A DNA stretch of 64,000 bases from JAKRSE01 sp943369295 (GCA_943369295.1 CALRMU020000005.1:62001-126000), one strand, 5' to 3'; shown: positions 43,606 through 52,783, counted from the first letter of the stretch. Numbers and translations are program-made. The notes: generated by a model from the letters alone, not told the origin.

Positions 43606-44210
43606 GCCTGCAGATTCTTCCGCTTGAAGAGAAGTGGATTCCCGGAGCCGTCGCGCTCCAGCGGCTCTGCTTCCCTGCTCCTTTCCCGGAAGATCACCTT
43701 TGGCGGCCCCGCCACTTGGCCAGACATCTTCAGTTTTTTCCTGAAGGCCAGTTCGTGGCCATTAAAGATGATCTGATCGTGGCCTCGTCATCCGCAATCA
43801 TGATCTCGCAGGCAGCCTGGCTTGCGCCCAAAACATGGGATGAGATTACTGGCGGGCTGGACTTGACGGGTCACAGCCCAGACGGAAACCTGCTCTTCGG
43901 AGTCGATATCTCGGTCCATCCTGACTACCGAGGCTTGGGAATAGCCCGGAAGCTTTACCAGGCTAGGTTTGATCTTGTGCGCAGGCTAGGTTTGGAATCC
44001 TATGTGACCCTCTGCCGTCTGCCCGGCTTTTCTTCTTCTGGCTTGGAGGACCCCGCGGACTACGCAAGGCAGGTTGAAGCTGGGGAAAGGTCCGACCCCA
44101 CCATGACTCCCCTGCTCAAAATGGGAATGTCCTTGATGGTGGTGGCTTACAACTGCATGGAAGATGAAGAATCTGGAAATGCAGGCGCCAAACTTATCTG
44201 GACTCCTTAA
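43602..44210 (+). CDS. GNAT-family N-acetyltransferase
   Basis: 202 residues. Acetyl-CoA site in FGVDISVHPDYRGLGIARKLYQ (R/Q-x-x-G-x-G/A) near residue 112, preceded by a beta-strand region with GQFVAIKDDLIVASSSA. Substrate unknown. It is translationally coupled to carA (ATGA overlap) and followed by the nitrilase-family gene 7 bases later, so the three genes probably form an operon. Confidence 0.87.
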   Translation: MSLQILPLEEKWIPGAVALQRLCFPAPFPEDHLWRPRHLARHLQFFPEGQFVAIKDDLIVASSSAIMISQAAWLAPKTWDEITGGLDLTGHSPDGNLLFGVDISVHPDYRGLGIARKLYQARFDLVRRLGLESYVTLCRLPGFSSSGLEDPADYARQVEAGERSDPTMTPLLKMGMSLMVVAYNCMEDEESGNAGAKLIWTP

Positions 44211-44217
44211 GATTCAA

Positions 44218-45051
44218 ATGAAAGCCGCCTGCGCCTCGTGGAAGATTCGTCCTTGTGATGGGGTCGATAGCTTTTGGAGCCACTTCAATGAGCTGGTCAC
44301 CACTGCCGCAGACCAGGGTGCCGAGCTGCTGGTCATGCCCGAGCTGATCACTCTTGAACTTGAAGGAGTCTTTGCCGACATCTCTAAACGACCTCAAGAT
44401 CGGCAGTTGGTATCGGCGGACGATCTTTCTTTTCGGTCGAGCCTTGCGGTCGAACACCAGATGACGATCGTAGCCGGCAGCCTCTTGGTCGAGAGTGGCG
44501 ACGAGTGGGTGAATCGCACTCTTGTCTTCTCTCCGGATGGATCGATCACGCACCAGGACAAGATTGTCATGACCCAGTTTGAGGGGGTCGAATGGGGGAT
44601 TTCTGGCGGCGCAGACCTCATGCCCCATACAGATCCGAGACTCGGAGTTCTGATCTGTTACGACTCAGAGTTCCCTGAATTGGGTCGAGCTTTGTCAGAG
44701 AAAGGTGTTCTTGCCCTCTGCGTGCCAAGCTATACCGAGACTTGGCATGGCCATTGGAGAGTCAGGCATTCGTGCCACGCCAGGGCAGTAGAAAACCAGA
44801 TATTCGTCCTCCATGCTCCCTTGGTCGGCAGCCTGGGCCGAGAACCTGTTCCTCAGAGCCACGGAACTCCGGCAATTCTTGCCCCCTGCAACGCGCCTTT
44901 TCCTTTCAACGGAATCATGGCCGAAGGGCCGGCTGACGAAGAAACTGTGGTTTTTGCAGACCTTGACTTCGAAGCTCTTTTAGCCTCACGTGAAGAAGGG
45001 GACGTAAGGAACTGGAACGACAGACTGCAGGTTCGGCGATTTTTGCCCTAA
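44218..45051 (+). CDS. Nitrilase-superfamily carbon-nitrogen hydrolase
   Basis: 277 residues from ATG 44218, which follows the GNAT stop; an earlier in-frame ATG at 44164 would overlap that gene. Catalytic Glu in VMPELITLELEG, Lys in HQDKIVMTQFE and Cys in VLICYDSEFPELGR are all present. The GNAT-then-nitrilase order recalls the fused Nit-like proteins of bacteria where an N-terminal GNAT precedes the amidase. Likely an amidase of an acylated amino compound; substrate not deducible. Confidence 0.9.
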   Translation: MKAACASWKIRPCDGVDSFWSHFNELVTTAADQGAELLVMPELITLELEGVFADISKRPQDRQLVSADDLSFRSSLAVEHQMTIVAGSLLVESGDEWVNRTLVFSPDGSITHQDKIVMTQFEGVEWGISGGADLMPHTDPRLGVLICYDSEFPELGRALSEKGVLALCVPSYTETWHGHWRVRHSCHARAVENQIFVLHAPLVGSLGREPVPQSHGTPAILAPCNAPFPFNGIMAEGPADEETVVFADLDFEALLASREEGDVRNWNDRLQVRRFLP

Positions 45052-45091
45052 AGATGCAACGAGATTGCGGAACAACCTGTCTATAAACAAA

Positions 45092-45295
45092 ATGGCTGCT
45101 TTGGGACAGATCATCAAGACGATCGTGACGATTGCCACTCTGCTGGCATCTTTTGAGACGATCATCCGTCTTGCGCGCTTCGCCTGGAACCTGGTTCTCC
45201 AGCTTTTCAAGAAAGGAAGCTACGTGATGGCTGGTGCCAAGGGCGCGGCCAAGGTCGGCAAGTTCGCTTGGTCGGCTGTCAGCTTCGGCAGATAA
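45092..45295 (+). CDS. Small hydrophobic/basic protein of unknown function
   Basis: 67 residues from ATG 45092 (TTG 45065 would add nine). One hydrophobic segment (about 6-35) then a Lys-rich, Gly/Ala-rich tail (GAKGAAKVGKFAW). No recognised family. A terminator directly follows the stop, which supports a real short gene. Composition is like small membrane-associated or amphipathic peptides. Confidence 0.55.
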   Translation: MAALGQIIKTIVTIATLLASFETIIRLARFAWNLVLQLFKKGSYVMAGAKGAAKVGKFAWSAVSFGR

Positions 45296-45304
45296 CCCTT
45301 TGAG

Positions 45305-45339
45305 GACCTCCTTTGGCTTTTGCTGAAGGGGGTCTTTTT
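45305..45339 (+). terminator. Rho-independent terminator
   Basis: GACC-T-CCTT pairs with AAGG-G-GGTC around an 12-base loop and ends in TTTTTG, just after the 67-residue gene. Confidence 0.8.
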
Positions 45340-45434
45340 GTGTCTGGAGCCAGTTGTGTTGACCGGGCCGGCCACTTCCCTTTCTAGATTATCAGCGGCA
45401 CTGGAAGAGGTTCAGTTTGAAAGTTAGTCAGTTC

Positions 45435-45469
45435 CCGACCGACAGCGAGCTGATCGGTCGGGGCACCCA
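45435..45469 (-). repeat. Hairpin element type 1, copy f
   Basis: CCCGACCGA and TCGGTCGGG form a perfect 9-base-pair stem around CAG/CTG, then GCACCC. The inner pair changed on both arms relative to copy e. Confidence 0.82.
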
Positions 45470-45513
45470 GCTGCTAGATATCTCAGGGCCCGGGCAAGGT
45501 TCACGTAGAGGAC

Positions 45514-45538
45514 GGATGCCACGACACCCCGAGTCGTG
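45514..45538 (+). repeat. Hairpin element type 5, GATGCC head
   Basis: GATGC then CACGAC, 7-base loop, GTCGTG. The CACGAC stem base is the same as in the type 3 element at 27376. Confidence 0.6.
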
Positions 45539-45571
45539 CTGCCGTTACAAGAATCTGACCAGGACTTGCCC

Positions 45572-45641
45572 GTCTTCAGTCTTCATTCTTCAGTCTTCAG
45601 TCTTCAGTCTTCAGTCTTCAGCCTTCCGTCTTCAGCCTTCA
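45572..45641 (+). repeat. Ten-copy heptanucleotide tandem repeat
   Basis: Seventy bases made of ten 7-base units, mostly GTCTTCA (six exact, the others TTCTTCA, GCCTTCC, GCCTTCA). It lies 57 bases upstream of the preferred GTG start of the DUF2723 gene and inside the longer possible reading frame. Confidence 0.92.
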
Positions 45642-45697
45642 AGCCTGCCAGACCTCCCCCTACACAATCCACCAATTCCACCCGACACTTTTACTTG

Positions 45698-47851
45698 GTG
45701 GCCCAGCCTGCAGCAATCCCGCCTTCGTCCGAAACTCGCGGCGAAGTAATTCATCTGCCTTTCGCACAGCCTAAAGATGCGTGGGCGAAAGCTATTCCCT
45801 GGATCGTTTTTGCGATTTCAGCCATCGTGCTGGGATTCAATGTCGCTCCTGGAGTGACCTTTCACGACTCGGGAGAATTTGCCTTGGCCGCCAAGGTGGG
45901 AGGAATCCCTCACCCACCCGGAGCCCCGAGCTGGACTCTTGCCGCCTGGATCGCCTGCAGCCTTCTGCCCTTTTTAGAGGCAGCCTACGTCACCAACTTC
46001 CTCTGCTCTCTTTACGGAGCAGCAACGCTTGGACTCATGGCTCACCTTTCGATCAAGTGGATCGAAAAATCTGACCTTGACCTCAAGCCCCACTTTTTGG
46101 CCTTGGCCGCCCCTCTTGCTCTGCTGGTCTCACCTGCCTTTCTGGAGCAGAGCTTTATCACAGAGCAGTACACCCTTCTCACTTTCCACCTCTGCCTTAT
46201 CCTCACCTTGGCCACCAAAGCCACAGATGAAGAAGGTTTAAAGGCTTGGCAGTGGAGCCTTTTTGGCGTCGTGTGGGGATTGAGCATGGCCAACCACCCC
46301 AGCCAGATCTGTCTGGGCTTGCTGATGCTCGCCTTCGTCTTCACTCTGCCTGGGCCGGTTGCCTGGTGGCAGAGAAGCTTGTGGGGACTGGCAGGAACTG
46401 TGGCAGGCCTCAGCGTCTTCCTCTACAATCCCATTCGATCTTCGACCAACCCCATCATGAACTGGGGTCAGCCCGACAACTGGGAGAGGTTCTTCTGGGG
46501 AATTTCTCGCCAGCAGTGGAAGTCTCGCCCTATGAGCGATGCTCCGGCCGGATTCGTTAATGAATGGCTGATGAGCTACAACTTTCAAGGTGAGCTTGGC
46601 TGGATCGTCCTTGGCCTTAGCGCCATTGGCATGATCACTCTGGTTCGCAGGCTTAAGCTGCCTTTGCTCTGGATGACCTTGGCCGTCGTCCCTTACGCCG
46701 TCCTTCTGCTGCTCGGCCATATGAAGCAGATGGGCATGGACAACATATACATTCGCCACTACGGAGTCTCCGATTGGCACATCCCCATCTACATGATGCT
46801 GGCCTTGGCCGCTGGTTTGGGCTTGGCCCGAGCCGCTGCCTTCCTTCAGACTCGTGGCCGTGATGTCATGATCGGCGGAGTTCTCTGTGTCTTGGGAGGT
46901 TTGGCCGGATTCTCTGTCTATACCAACTCAATGCGCGGCTACAACGATCCGCAAACTTATATAGAGAATTATCTCAAGGGAGTCCCTGAAAATGCGACCC
47001 TCTTTGCTGCCAGCGACAACGCCTCGCACCCCCTAGCCTATGCGGTTGCGGGTGGGTTTACAAGGCCGGACTTGACCTTTGCCTACGGCTATCCGCAGTT
47101 TGAAGGAATGAACGGCGAGGATTCCATCTTCAGGTGGGGAGCCAAGACTCGGCGAGCCTGGCTAACCGACACAATGCACAGTTGGGATTACCAGCCTCTC
47201 GACCTGCCGAAGCTTAGCGAAGAGCAGGTTGAAGCACCACTCTATGTTGAATTCCCTCCTGCAATCAGAGCATCGGCTGCCTTTATGGAGCCCTCTGGCT
47301 GGAATTTTAGGATGCACGACACAGTGTTGAAGAACGAGGACGTCTTGACCGCTGATGAGAAGTGGAAACAGATGCATCCCGAACTCTTTGCTCCGGCTCC
47401 GACTGATCGGCCGATTCATCGTCTGACTCGAGAAGCCTTCAGCCAGGTTCACCAGCGCAGAGCTAACTATTTTGTCGCCCGCAACCTCTTGGGTTCTGCC
47501 GTCGAGGCCTATGGTCTCGCGCTCACCTGGCAGCCAGAGAACGCCCAAATCTGGTTCGGCTTAGGCTACGCCTACGATAAGGCCAAACAGCCCGTTGAGG
47601 CGAGAAAGGCCTTTATCAAAGCCTACGAGCTGATGCCTTACTTCCCTGGTGTCAACAACGCCATGGCTTTGGCATCGCTTGAAGCTGGAGAGACTGATTC
47701 GGCTGAGTTCTTTTTTAGAGAAGAGCAGCGCTACTTCCCTGGCGAGAAGAACAGCGAATACAACCTGAAGCGGCTTGAAGAACAGAAGAAGAGCGGCAAG
47801 GTGCCAAGTCGGTCTGAGTTCACTCAGCCAGATTCGTCAATCGAAAGATGA
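45698..47851 (+). CDS. DUF2723 (TMEM260-like) membrane protein with TPR C-terminus
   Basis: 717 residues from GTG 45698. An open frame reaches back to 45536, but the added residues are encoded by repeats and look non-native. About eleven to twelve membrane helices; a conserved segment TFHDSGEFALAAKVGGIPHPPGAP near 45-68 is the DUF2723 signature, placed after helix 1 as in GT-C glycosyltransferases with an acidic loop. After about residue 590 come TPR-like helices (YGLALTWQPENAQIWFGLGY). TMEM260, the eukaryotic relative, is an O-mannosyltransferase. A role in surface-protein glycosylation is likely. Confidence 0.83.
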   Translation: MAQPAAIPPSSETRGEVIHLPFAQPKDAWAKAIPWIVFAISAIVLGFNVAPGVTFHDSGEFALAAKVGGIPHPPGAPSWTLAAWIACSLLPFLEAAYVTNFLCSLYGAATLGLMAHLSIKWIEKSDLDLKPHFLALAAPLALLVSPAFLEQSFITEQYTLLTFHLCLILTLATKATDEEGLKAWQWSLFGVVWGLSMANHPSQICLGLLMLAFVFTLPGPVAWWQRSLWGLAGTVAGLSVFLYNPIRSSTNPIMNWGQPDNWERFFWGISRQQWKSRPMSDAPAGFVNEWLMSYNFQGELGWIVLGLSAIGMITLVRRLKLPLLWMTLAVVPYAVLLLLGHMKQMGMDNIYIRHYGVSDWHIPIYMMLALAAGLGLARAAAFLQTRGRDVMIGGVLCVLGGLAGFSVYTNSMRGYNDPQTYIENYLKGVPENATLFAASDNASHPLAYAVAGGFTRPDLTFAYGYPQFEGMNGEDSIFRWGAKTRRAWLTDTMHSWDYQPLDLPKLSEEQVEAPLYVEFPPAIRASAAFMEPSGWNFRMHDTVLKNEDVLTADEKWKQMHPELFAPAPTDRPIHRLTREAFSQVHQRRANYFVARNLLGSAVEAYGLALTWQPENAQIWFGLGYAYDKAKQPVEARKAFIKAYELMPYFPGVNNAMALASLEAGETDSAEFFFREEQRYFPGEKNSEYNLKRLEEQKKSGKVPSRSEFTQPDSSIER

Positions 47852-47887
47852 CAGCTAAAATCATCGCGGATTGAATCTTCAAAAGGT

Positions 47888-47893
47888 TATAAT
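47888..47893 (+). promoter_or_regulatory. Possible -10 box of the rel gene
   Basis: TATAAT about 52 bases before the rel ATG. No -35 match at 16-18 bases upstream, so support is weak. Confidence 0.35.
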
Positions 47894-47944
47894 AGGGGTA
47901 AGTCTTCCTTTCAGCGTCGAAAGGGTTGCCCTTCCTAACTTCTC

Positions 47945-50176
47945 ATGGCCCTCGACGCCATCCACCCTCATGGTTCAGTCCCTGAGGGTTTGGAGGAGCC
48001 GCTTCTTCAAACCCTCGCCGTGGTCCGCCCCGATGCAGACCTAGAAAGGGTGAGGCGTGCCTACCGCATGGGGGCAGAAGGCCACAAGGGTCAGTTTAGG
48101 AAGTCGGGCGAACCCTACATTACTCATCCGCTTGAAGTGGCCCGCATTGTGGCCGAACTCCGTATGGATGAAGATTCGATCATCGCTGCCATTCTGCATG
48201 ATGTTGTCGAAGACACCCCCGTCACCCGAGAGGAGGTCGAAAGAGAGTTCGGACCTGACGTCAGAGCCATGGTCGAAGGGGTCACCAAACTCGGCCTGAG
48301 AGTCAACAAAGACGCTTCTGAAGCAAGCAAGCGGGCGGCTGAAGCCACACGGACTGCCGAAACCCTGAGAAAAATGCTCCTGGCTATGGCCAAGGATATC
48401 AGGGTCATGGTCATCAAACTGGCCGACCGTCTGCACAACATGCGGACCATCGCCGGCCACGAAAGGCACAAGCAGATCCGCATTGCTCAAGAGACTCTTG
48501 ACATCTACGCTCCCCTTGCTGCCCGGCTTGGAATCTGGCAGGTTAAGTGGCAGTTAGAAGACTTAGCCTTCCAAAACCTGCACCCCGAAGAATATGCCCG
48601 CATCTCTGGCATGGTGGCCAAAACACGAGAAGATCGCGACCACGAACTAAGCCAGGCTCTAGCGATTCTGCGAACGAAGCTGGATGAAAAGGGGCTCGGA
48701 CACGCAGTCATCAACGGACGCAGCAAGCACCTTTTCTCCATCTACAACAAGGTCTTTAAACACAACACTCCCTTCGAGGAAATTTACGACCTGACTGCAC
48801 TGCGAATCTTGGTTGACCAAACCGGCGAGTGCTACCTGGCGCTCGGGATCATTCACGAGATTTGGCTGCCCATGCCAGGCTTGTTCTATGACTACATTGG
48901 CTCGCCAAAACCTAACGGTTACCAGTCGATTCACACCAAAGTTTTGGGTCCTGGAGGGCAGCCCCTTGAGGTCCAGATTCGCACTCACCATATGCACGAG
49001 GTGGCCGAATATGGTGTTGCTGCCCACTGGAGCTACAAAGAAGGCAAGGTGCAGAATGATGGCCCGGCCGAAATGGGCAGCCTAAGAAAGCAGCTTTTCG
49101 ATTGGAGCAGCGACGCCCGCACTTCATCAGACTTTCTGCGCACGGTCTCCAGCGACCTTTTCTCCGAGCAGGTTTTCGTCTTCACTCCTAAAGGCGACGT
49201 GCTGGACCTGCCAGTCGGAGCCACTCCCCTTGACTTCGCCTTTAGAATTCATACAAATCTTGGCCTCAAAGCTATCGGAGCCAAGGTCAACGGCAACATG
49301 GTGAGCCTTGGCCACACGCTGCAGAACGGCGATGTGGTCGAGATGGTCACCCGATCCAACGCTCATCCAAGCCTCGATTGGCTGAGGCTGGTTAAGAGTC
49401 AGCACGCCAAATCAAAAATCCGCGCTTACCTAAGAAAGGCAAGCCGCGAAGAGAACCAGGCTCGCGGACGCGACGTGATTGAAAAAGAGCTGAAGCGTCA
49501 AGGTTTAGACCCCAAGGTCTGCCTTAGCGAAGAGAACTTGGCTCTCCTCGCGACAAAGCTTCGCCACAAGGTCCGTCCAGAAGACATCTTCGTCCGGGTC
49601 GGAGAGGGATTGACGGGAGTCCAATCCCTTGTCGAAAAACTAAAGGATCTTCTGCCCTCGAGCAACACCAAAAATGATGGCCTGCCAGAAATCCGTACGA
49701 TCCGGAAGCCACCTCAGGTGCCCGAGGTCAAGGGTGGTCTTGATGGCGTCATGTACCGACGCGGAAAGTGCTGCGGACCAATTCCTGGCGATGAGGTCAG
49801 CGGCTACATTTCGCGAGGCCGAGGCATTGTTATTCACCGAGTCGTCTGCCCCAATCTGCTGAACCTTATGGAGCAGGAACCAGAGAGGGTGAGCCCCATG
49901 AGCTGGGTGTCTGATGGCCAAGCCTCCTTCTCGGTGGCTCTGCGAATCACCTGTTTCGATCGCAACAATCTGCTGCACGATATCACCACAGTTCTGGCTG
50001 AATCTAAGGCACCTGTTCTTGGGGCCCGCATCAAAACGATTCCCAAAGATCACACGGCTGAGATCAATTTTACAGTGAGTCTTCGAGATATGACTCATCT
50101 CAGGGAGATTCAGAATAGAATCAGACAGCTTCAAGATGTCATCTCTATTCTGCGAACTTTCGGCAAGGGTGCCTAA
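47945..50176 (+). CDS. rel: Bifunctional (p)ppGpp synthetase/hydrolase, RelA/SpoT family
   Basis: 743 residues with complete domain order: HD hydrolase (HDVVEDTPV near 85-93, with ADRLHNMRT), RelA synthetase (NGRSKHLFSIYNKV near 255 and EVQIRTHHMHEVAEYGVAAHW, which carries the catalytic Glu), TGS (about 405-465), helical/zinc-finger-like part with CC in RRGKCCGPIPGDE, and ACT (about 665-743). Both hydrolase and synthetase residues are present, so it should make and degrade the alarmone. Followed directly by a GNAT gene whose GTG comes right after the stop. Confidence 0.95.
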   Translation: MALDAIHPHGSVPEGLEEPLLQTLAVVRPDADLERVRRAYRMGAEGHKGQFRKSGEPYITHPLEVARIVAELRMDEDSIIAAILHDVVEDTPVTREEVEREFGPDVRAMVEGVTKLGLRVNKDASEASKRAAEATRTAETLRKMLLAMAKDIRVMVIKLADRLHNMRTIAGHERHKQIRIAQETLDIYAPLAARLGIWQVKWQLEDLAFQNLHPEEYARISGMVAKTREDRDHELSQALAILRTKLDEKGLGHAVINGRSKHLFSIYNKVFKHNTPFEEIYDLTALRILVDQTGECYLALGIIHEIWLPMPGLFYDYIGSPKPNGYQSIHTKVLGPGGQPLEVQIRTHHMHEVAEYGVAAHWSYKEGKVQNDGPAEMGSLRKQLFDWSSDARTSSDFLRTVSSDLFSEQVFVFTPKGDVLDLPVGATPLDFAFRIHTNLGLKAIGAKVNGNMVSLGHTLQNGDVVEMVTRSNAHPSLDWLRLVKSQHAKSKIRAYLRKASREENQARGRDVIEKELKRQGLDPKVCLSEENLALLATKLRHKVRPEDIFVRVGEGLTGVQSLVEKLKDLLPSSNTKNDGLPEIRTIRKPPQVPEVKGGLDGVMYRRGKCCGPIPGDEVSGYISRGRGIVIHRVVCPNLLNLMEQEPERVSPMSWVSDGQASFSVALRITCFDRNNLLHDITTVLAESKAPVLGARIKTIPKDHTAEINFTVSLRDMTHLREIQNRIRQLQDVISILRTFGKGA

Positions 50177-50680
50177 GTGGTAATCCTCGGGCCGAGGGTC
50201 AAGCTTCGTGCTATTTCTGAGGCCAACTTTGGCCTGATCAAAGAAATGGACTCCGATCCCAGAGTCACAGAGTTCCTCCCTGGGTCGGCAGAAAGATCAG
50301 ATTTAGAACGTCATTCCGGGCTGGCCGACTGCCCAAAACCTACAGAAGAACACCCTTGGGGGTTCTTTACTTGCCTCAATCACCAAGATGAAGCGATGGG
50401 CTGGCTTCACCTCAGACCAGAAAGGCAGAACCCTGAGTATTGGGAGCTAGGCTGGCGGTTTCTGTTTAAGTTCTGGGGCCAAGGCTATGCCACTGAGGGT
50501 GCTCGCCTGCTTATGAGTCACTCTCAAGAGAACCTTGAAGCTAAGAAGTTCAGCGCCCACGCCCTGAAAGGCAATAGGGCTTCGATCAGGATCATGGAAA
50601 AGCTTGGCTTGACCTTGACGGAAGAATATCTATGGAATGATGAGATCGCCGCCGAGCGATGGATTCTGCACCTGCCATGA
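50177..50680 (+). CDS. GNAT-family N-acetyltransferase, RimJ-like
   Basis: 167 residues. GTG start abuts the rel stop. Begins LGPRVKLRAI and has the acetyl-CoA loop KFWGQGYATEGARLLM near residue 96 and a 'NRASIRIMEKLGL' segment common in RimJ/RimL-type ribosomal or small-molecule acetyltransferases. Target unknown. Ends with a 4-base overlap with the kinase-like gene. Confidence 0.88.
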   Translation: MVILGPRVKLRAISEANFGLIKEMDSDPRVTEFLPGSAERSDLERHSGLADCPKPTEEHPWGFFTCLNHQDEAMGWLHLRPERQNPEYWELGWRFLFKFWGQGYATEGARLLMSHSQENLEAKKFSAHALKGNRASIRIMEKLGLTLTEEYLWNDEIAAERWILHLP

Positions 50681-51183
50681 AGCCTTGGATCATCATCCTT
50701 TCTGGCCTTCCCGGCAGCGGCAAGACAACCCTCGCGAAGAGCCTGGCTCAGCAGACTGGATCTCTACATCTCAGGATCGACACGATAGAGCAAGCCCTGA
50801 TTCAGTCTGGCATCGCAGAGGTTGGTCCGTCGGGCTACATGGTCGCCTATGAGATTGCCAGAGACCACTTAAACAACGGTGGATGCGTGGTGGCTGACTG
50901 TGTGAACCCGATCGGCATCACACGTGAAGCTTGGCGCGAAGTGGCCTTTCATTCGTCTGCTGCCTCTCTAGAGGTCGAAGTTATCTGCTCTGACCAAAAA
51001 CTGCACAGGGTAAGGGTTGAAGGTAGAACAGCAGACATTCCTGGCCATATCCTGCCTACTTGGGAAGATGTGTTATGCCTGGACTTCGAACCTTGGACTC
51101 CTGCGGTTCCTGTGGTTGATATGGCCATGTTAGACGCAGAAGCCGCAGCTAGACAGGTTCTGGGATTGCTGGAAAGCGTCTGA
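50677..51183 (+). CDS. P-loop kinase-like protein (zeta-toxin/AAA-like)
   Basis: 168 residues from ATG 50677 (an upstream ATG at 50659 would increase the overlap). Walker A LSGLPGSGKTT near residue 8, then LRIDTIEQAL where many small kinases place the substrate Asp; VVADCVNPI near 75 resembles the Walker B region. Related to the APS/shikimate/chloramphenicol phosphotransferase group of small NTP-dependent kinases. Substrate unknown. Coupled to the GNAT gene. Confidence 0.82.
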   Translation: MKPWIIILSGLPGSGKTTLAKSLAQQTGSLHLRIDTIEQALIQSGIAEVGPSGYMVAYEIARDHLNNGGCVVADCVNPIGITREAWREVAFHSSAASLEVEVICSDQKLHRVRVEGRTADIPGHILPTWEDVLCLDFEPWTPAVPVVDMAMLDAEAAARQVLGLLESV

Positions 51184-51425
51184 GACCTGGACTCCTCAGG
51201 GGAGTCAGAAGCAGATCTGAAGTTAGTTCAAGCACTAGGCAGGGTCCAGTGGCACCGAAATCAATTTCTCGTCTTGAGCCCATTCTGCTCCTTTCTAAAT
51301 GAGATCACTGACTCCTGGGCTGCAGGCCACCCGTTTTAAGTTGAGGAACTAATGGGGCTGCCACCCATCAATAAGAAGAGGTTAGCAGCCCCAGTCGTCT
51401 CTGACTTAACTAAGAAGTGAGTGGT
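51184..51425. other. Intergenic stretch with degenerate hairpins
   Basis: No gene. A GACTCC/GGAGTC hairpin at 51190-51206 may be a weak terminator for the kinase-like gene. A minus-strand type 2 element (CACTAGGC ... GTCCAGTG then GGCACC) lies at 51233-51256. Two GGGTGGC-like heads (minus strand) occur near 51331 and 51368. Confidence 0.55.
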
Positions 51426-51971
51426 CTAAAACCCGCAGCCAGACTGTCTTCCAACCGGGAGAAAGGCCAGCTTAGAATCAGCAACCTTGACTTTGGATTT
51501 GGTTAGGGCCTCCTTCACCCACTTCTGCGAATAGCCTTCCCAGAAGCCGACTGCTTTTCTCTGCCCTTTACCAGCAAGAGCGAAGAAATCCAGACTGTGC
51601 TTTCCGCCAAGAGCTTCAATCGTCTTGCCTTTGGGGTCGGTGATGAGGGGGAAATCCAGGCCGATGGCTTCCTGATAGGTAGAAGCTTCATCGCCACCTG
51701 CATTGACAAAGCCCACAACCCTCATATTCGGGGCAAGCGTCTTGGCCAGCCTGTTTAGCTGAGGAGCCGCCTTGGCGTTGTGAGGGCAGCCCAAGGAAAA
51801 CAGAAAGACCAGAGTCGGCTTGGCCGCCAATGTCTTTTCAGTCCAAGTCTGGCCGCCACGAGCGGCTTTGAGCGAAAAAGTGGGGAGCGTTGGTGCTGAT
51901 GCCGGAGCCTGAGCCAAGGCGGCGGCACCGAATGAGGCAGAGATGAGAATAAGAGAAAGCTTGTTTTTCAT
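51426..51971 (-). CDS. Secreted thioredoxin-fold (redoxin) protein, single peroxidatic-like Cys
   Basis: 181 residues. Signal peptide about 1-20 (ends ALAQA). Thioredoxin/AhpC-TSA fold with FLFSLGCPHNAKAAPQL near 55-70: Cys in place of the first CxxC Cys, but His-Asn instead of the second Cys. A second Cys lies five residues from the end (SGCGF). The first Cys could act with the C-terminal one. It is coupled by a 4-base overlap to the next upstream gene. Confidence 0.8.
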   Translation of the reverse strand: MKNKLSLILISASFGAAALAQAPASAPTLPTFSLKAARGGQTWTEKTLAAKPTLVFLFSLGCPHNAKAAPQLNRLAKTLAPNMRVVGFVNAGGDEASTYQEAIGLDFPLITDPKGKTIEALGGKHSLDFFALAGKGQRKAVGFWEGYSQKWVKEALTKSKVKVADSKLAFLPVGRQSGCGF

Positions 51972-52699
51972 GATTGGTTCGAGTTGGTTTCTTCGAGGAG
52001 TTCGGGGAAGGCACAGCCAGAGGTGAGTTTTTCTGGGGCTGCCTTCGAAACGAACTCTTTAGCCGGGACACCAGCCAGCTTGGCAATGCGGCCGCTCATT
52101 TCCTTGAGAGTGGAGAGTGAGTAGCCAGGATAAGCCTTGTCGATCACGCCGCCTGGGGCGATGAGAGTTGTATAGACTCCCCGTTCAGCCTTGTAGGAAG
52201 CAATTACTTTCTGTTCAGGATCCATCAAAACCTTGAACAGAGGCTTGGTTGATTTCTTCCAAGCGCGGGCGACGGCCCCGTCAGCGTTGATAATCCCGAC
52301 AGCGTTTAAGTTATCGCCATAAAGATCAATCATTTTGTCGACAAAGAACTTGGCACCAAGACAGCAGGGGCACTCCTTTTCAATAAAGAAGATCAGAAGC
52401 GGCTTGCCATCTGTCAGCTGAGCCAAGGTGTAGCTCGGGCCATCGACTGAGGGCAGATCGAAATCTGGCGCCTTCTCTGCATCAAGCGAGGCAGCAGCCT
52501 TAGACATTTCTGGCGTGACTGGGTGGTCTTCCTGCTTCTTGATCGTCAGCCCTTCAAGGGCCGAAGGGTCGGCGACTCCCAGGTTGGGGTCTAAGGGTGA
52601 TCCAACGGGGATCTTTGCACCCGAGGGTACGAAGAGTGAGACACCAAGCAGGAGCACAAGAACTCCCGCAATGATCCACAGAATTTGGGCAGGCTTCAT
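51968..52699 (-). CDS. Membrane-anchored redoxin with CPCC motif
   Basis: 243 residues. N-terminal membrane helix (about 7-24). The redoxin domain begins at APDFDLPSVDGPSYTLAQLT near 77 and has the active motif KECPCCLGAKFF (CxxC) near 110-120. C-terminal SGCAFPELLE resembles the end of the downstream protein. A TlpA/ResA-like periplasmic thiol role is likely, possibly in cytochrome or copper-protein maturation. First of a two-gene unit. Confidence 0.82.
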   Translation of the reverse strand: MKPAQILWIIAGVLVLLLGVSLFVPSGAKIPVGSPLDPNLGVADPSALEGLTIKKQEDHPVTPEMSKAAASLDAEKAPDFDLPSVDGPSYTLAQLTDGKPLLIFFIEKECPCCLGAKFFVDKMIDLYGDNLNAVGIINADGAVARAWKKSTKPLFKVLMDPEQKVIASYKAERGVYTTLIAPGGVIDKAYPGYSLSTLKEMSGRIAKLAGVPAKEFVSKAAPEKLTSGCAFPELLEETNSNQS

Positions 52700-52783
52700 G
52701 TTAACAAAGCCTCGAATTGTAAAGGTTAAGATGCTGATTCATAATTAGGTCAATGAGTCATCGGAAAGAAACTATTCGATGAA

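Noticed and set aside
45536..45697. N-terminal extension of the DUF2723 protein
   Set aside because: The extra 54 codons are mostly the heptanucleotide repeat and a hairpin element; GTG 45698 gives a normal family N-terminus. Kept as a finding because slippage could matter.
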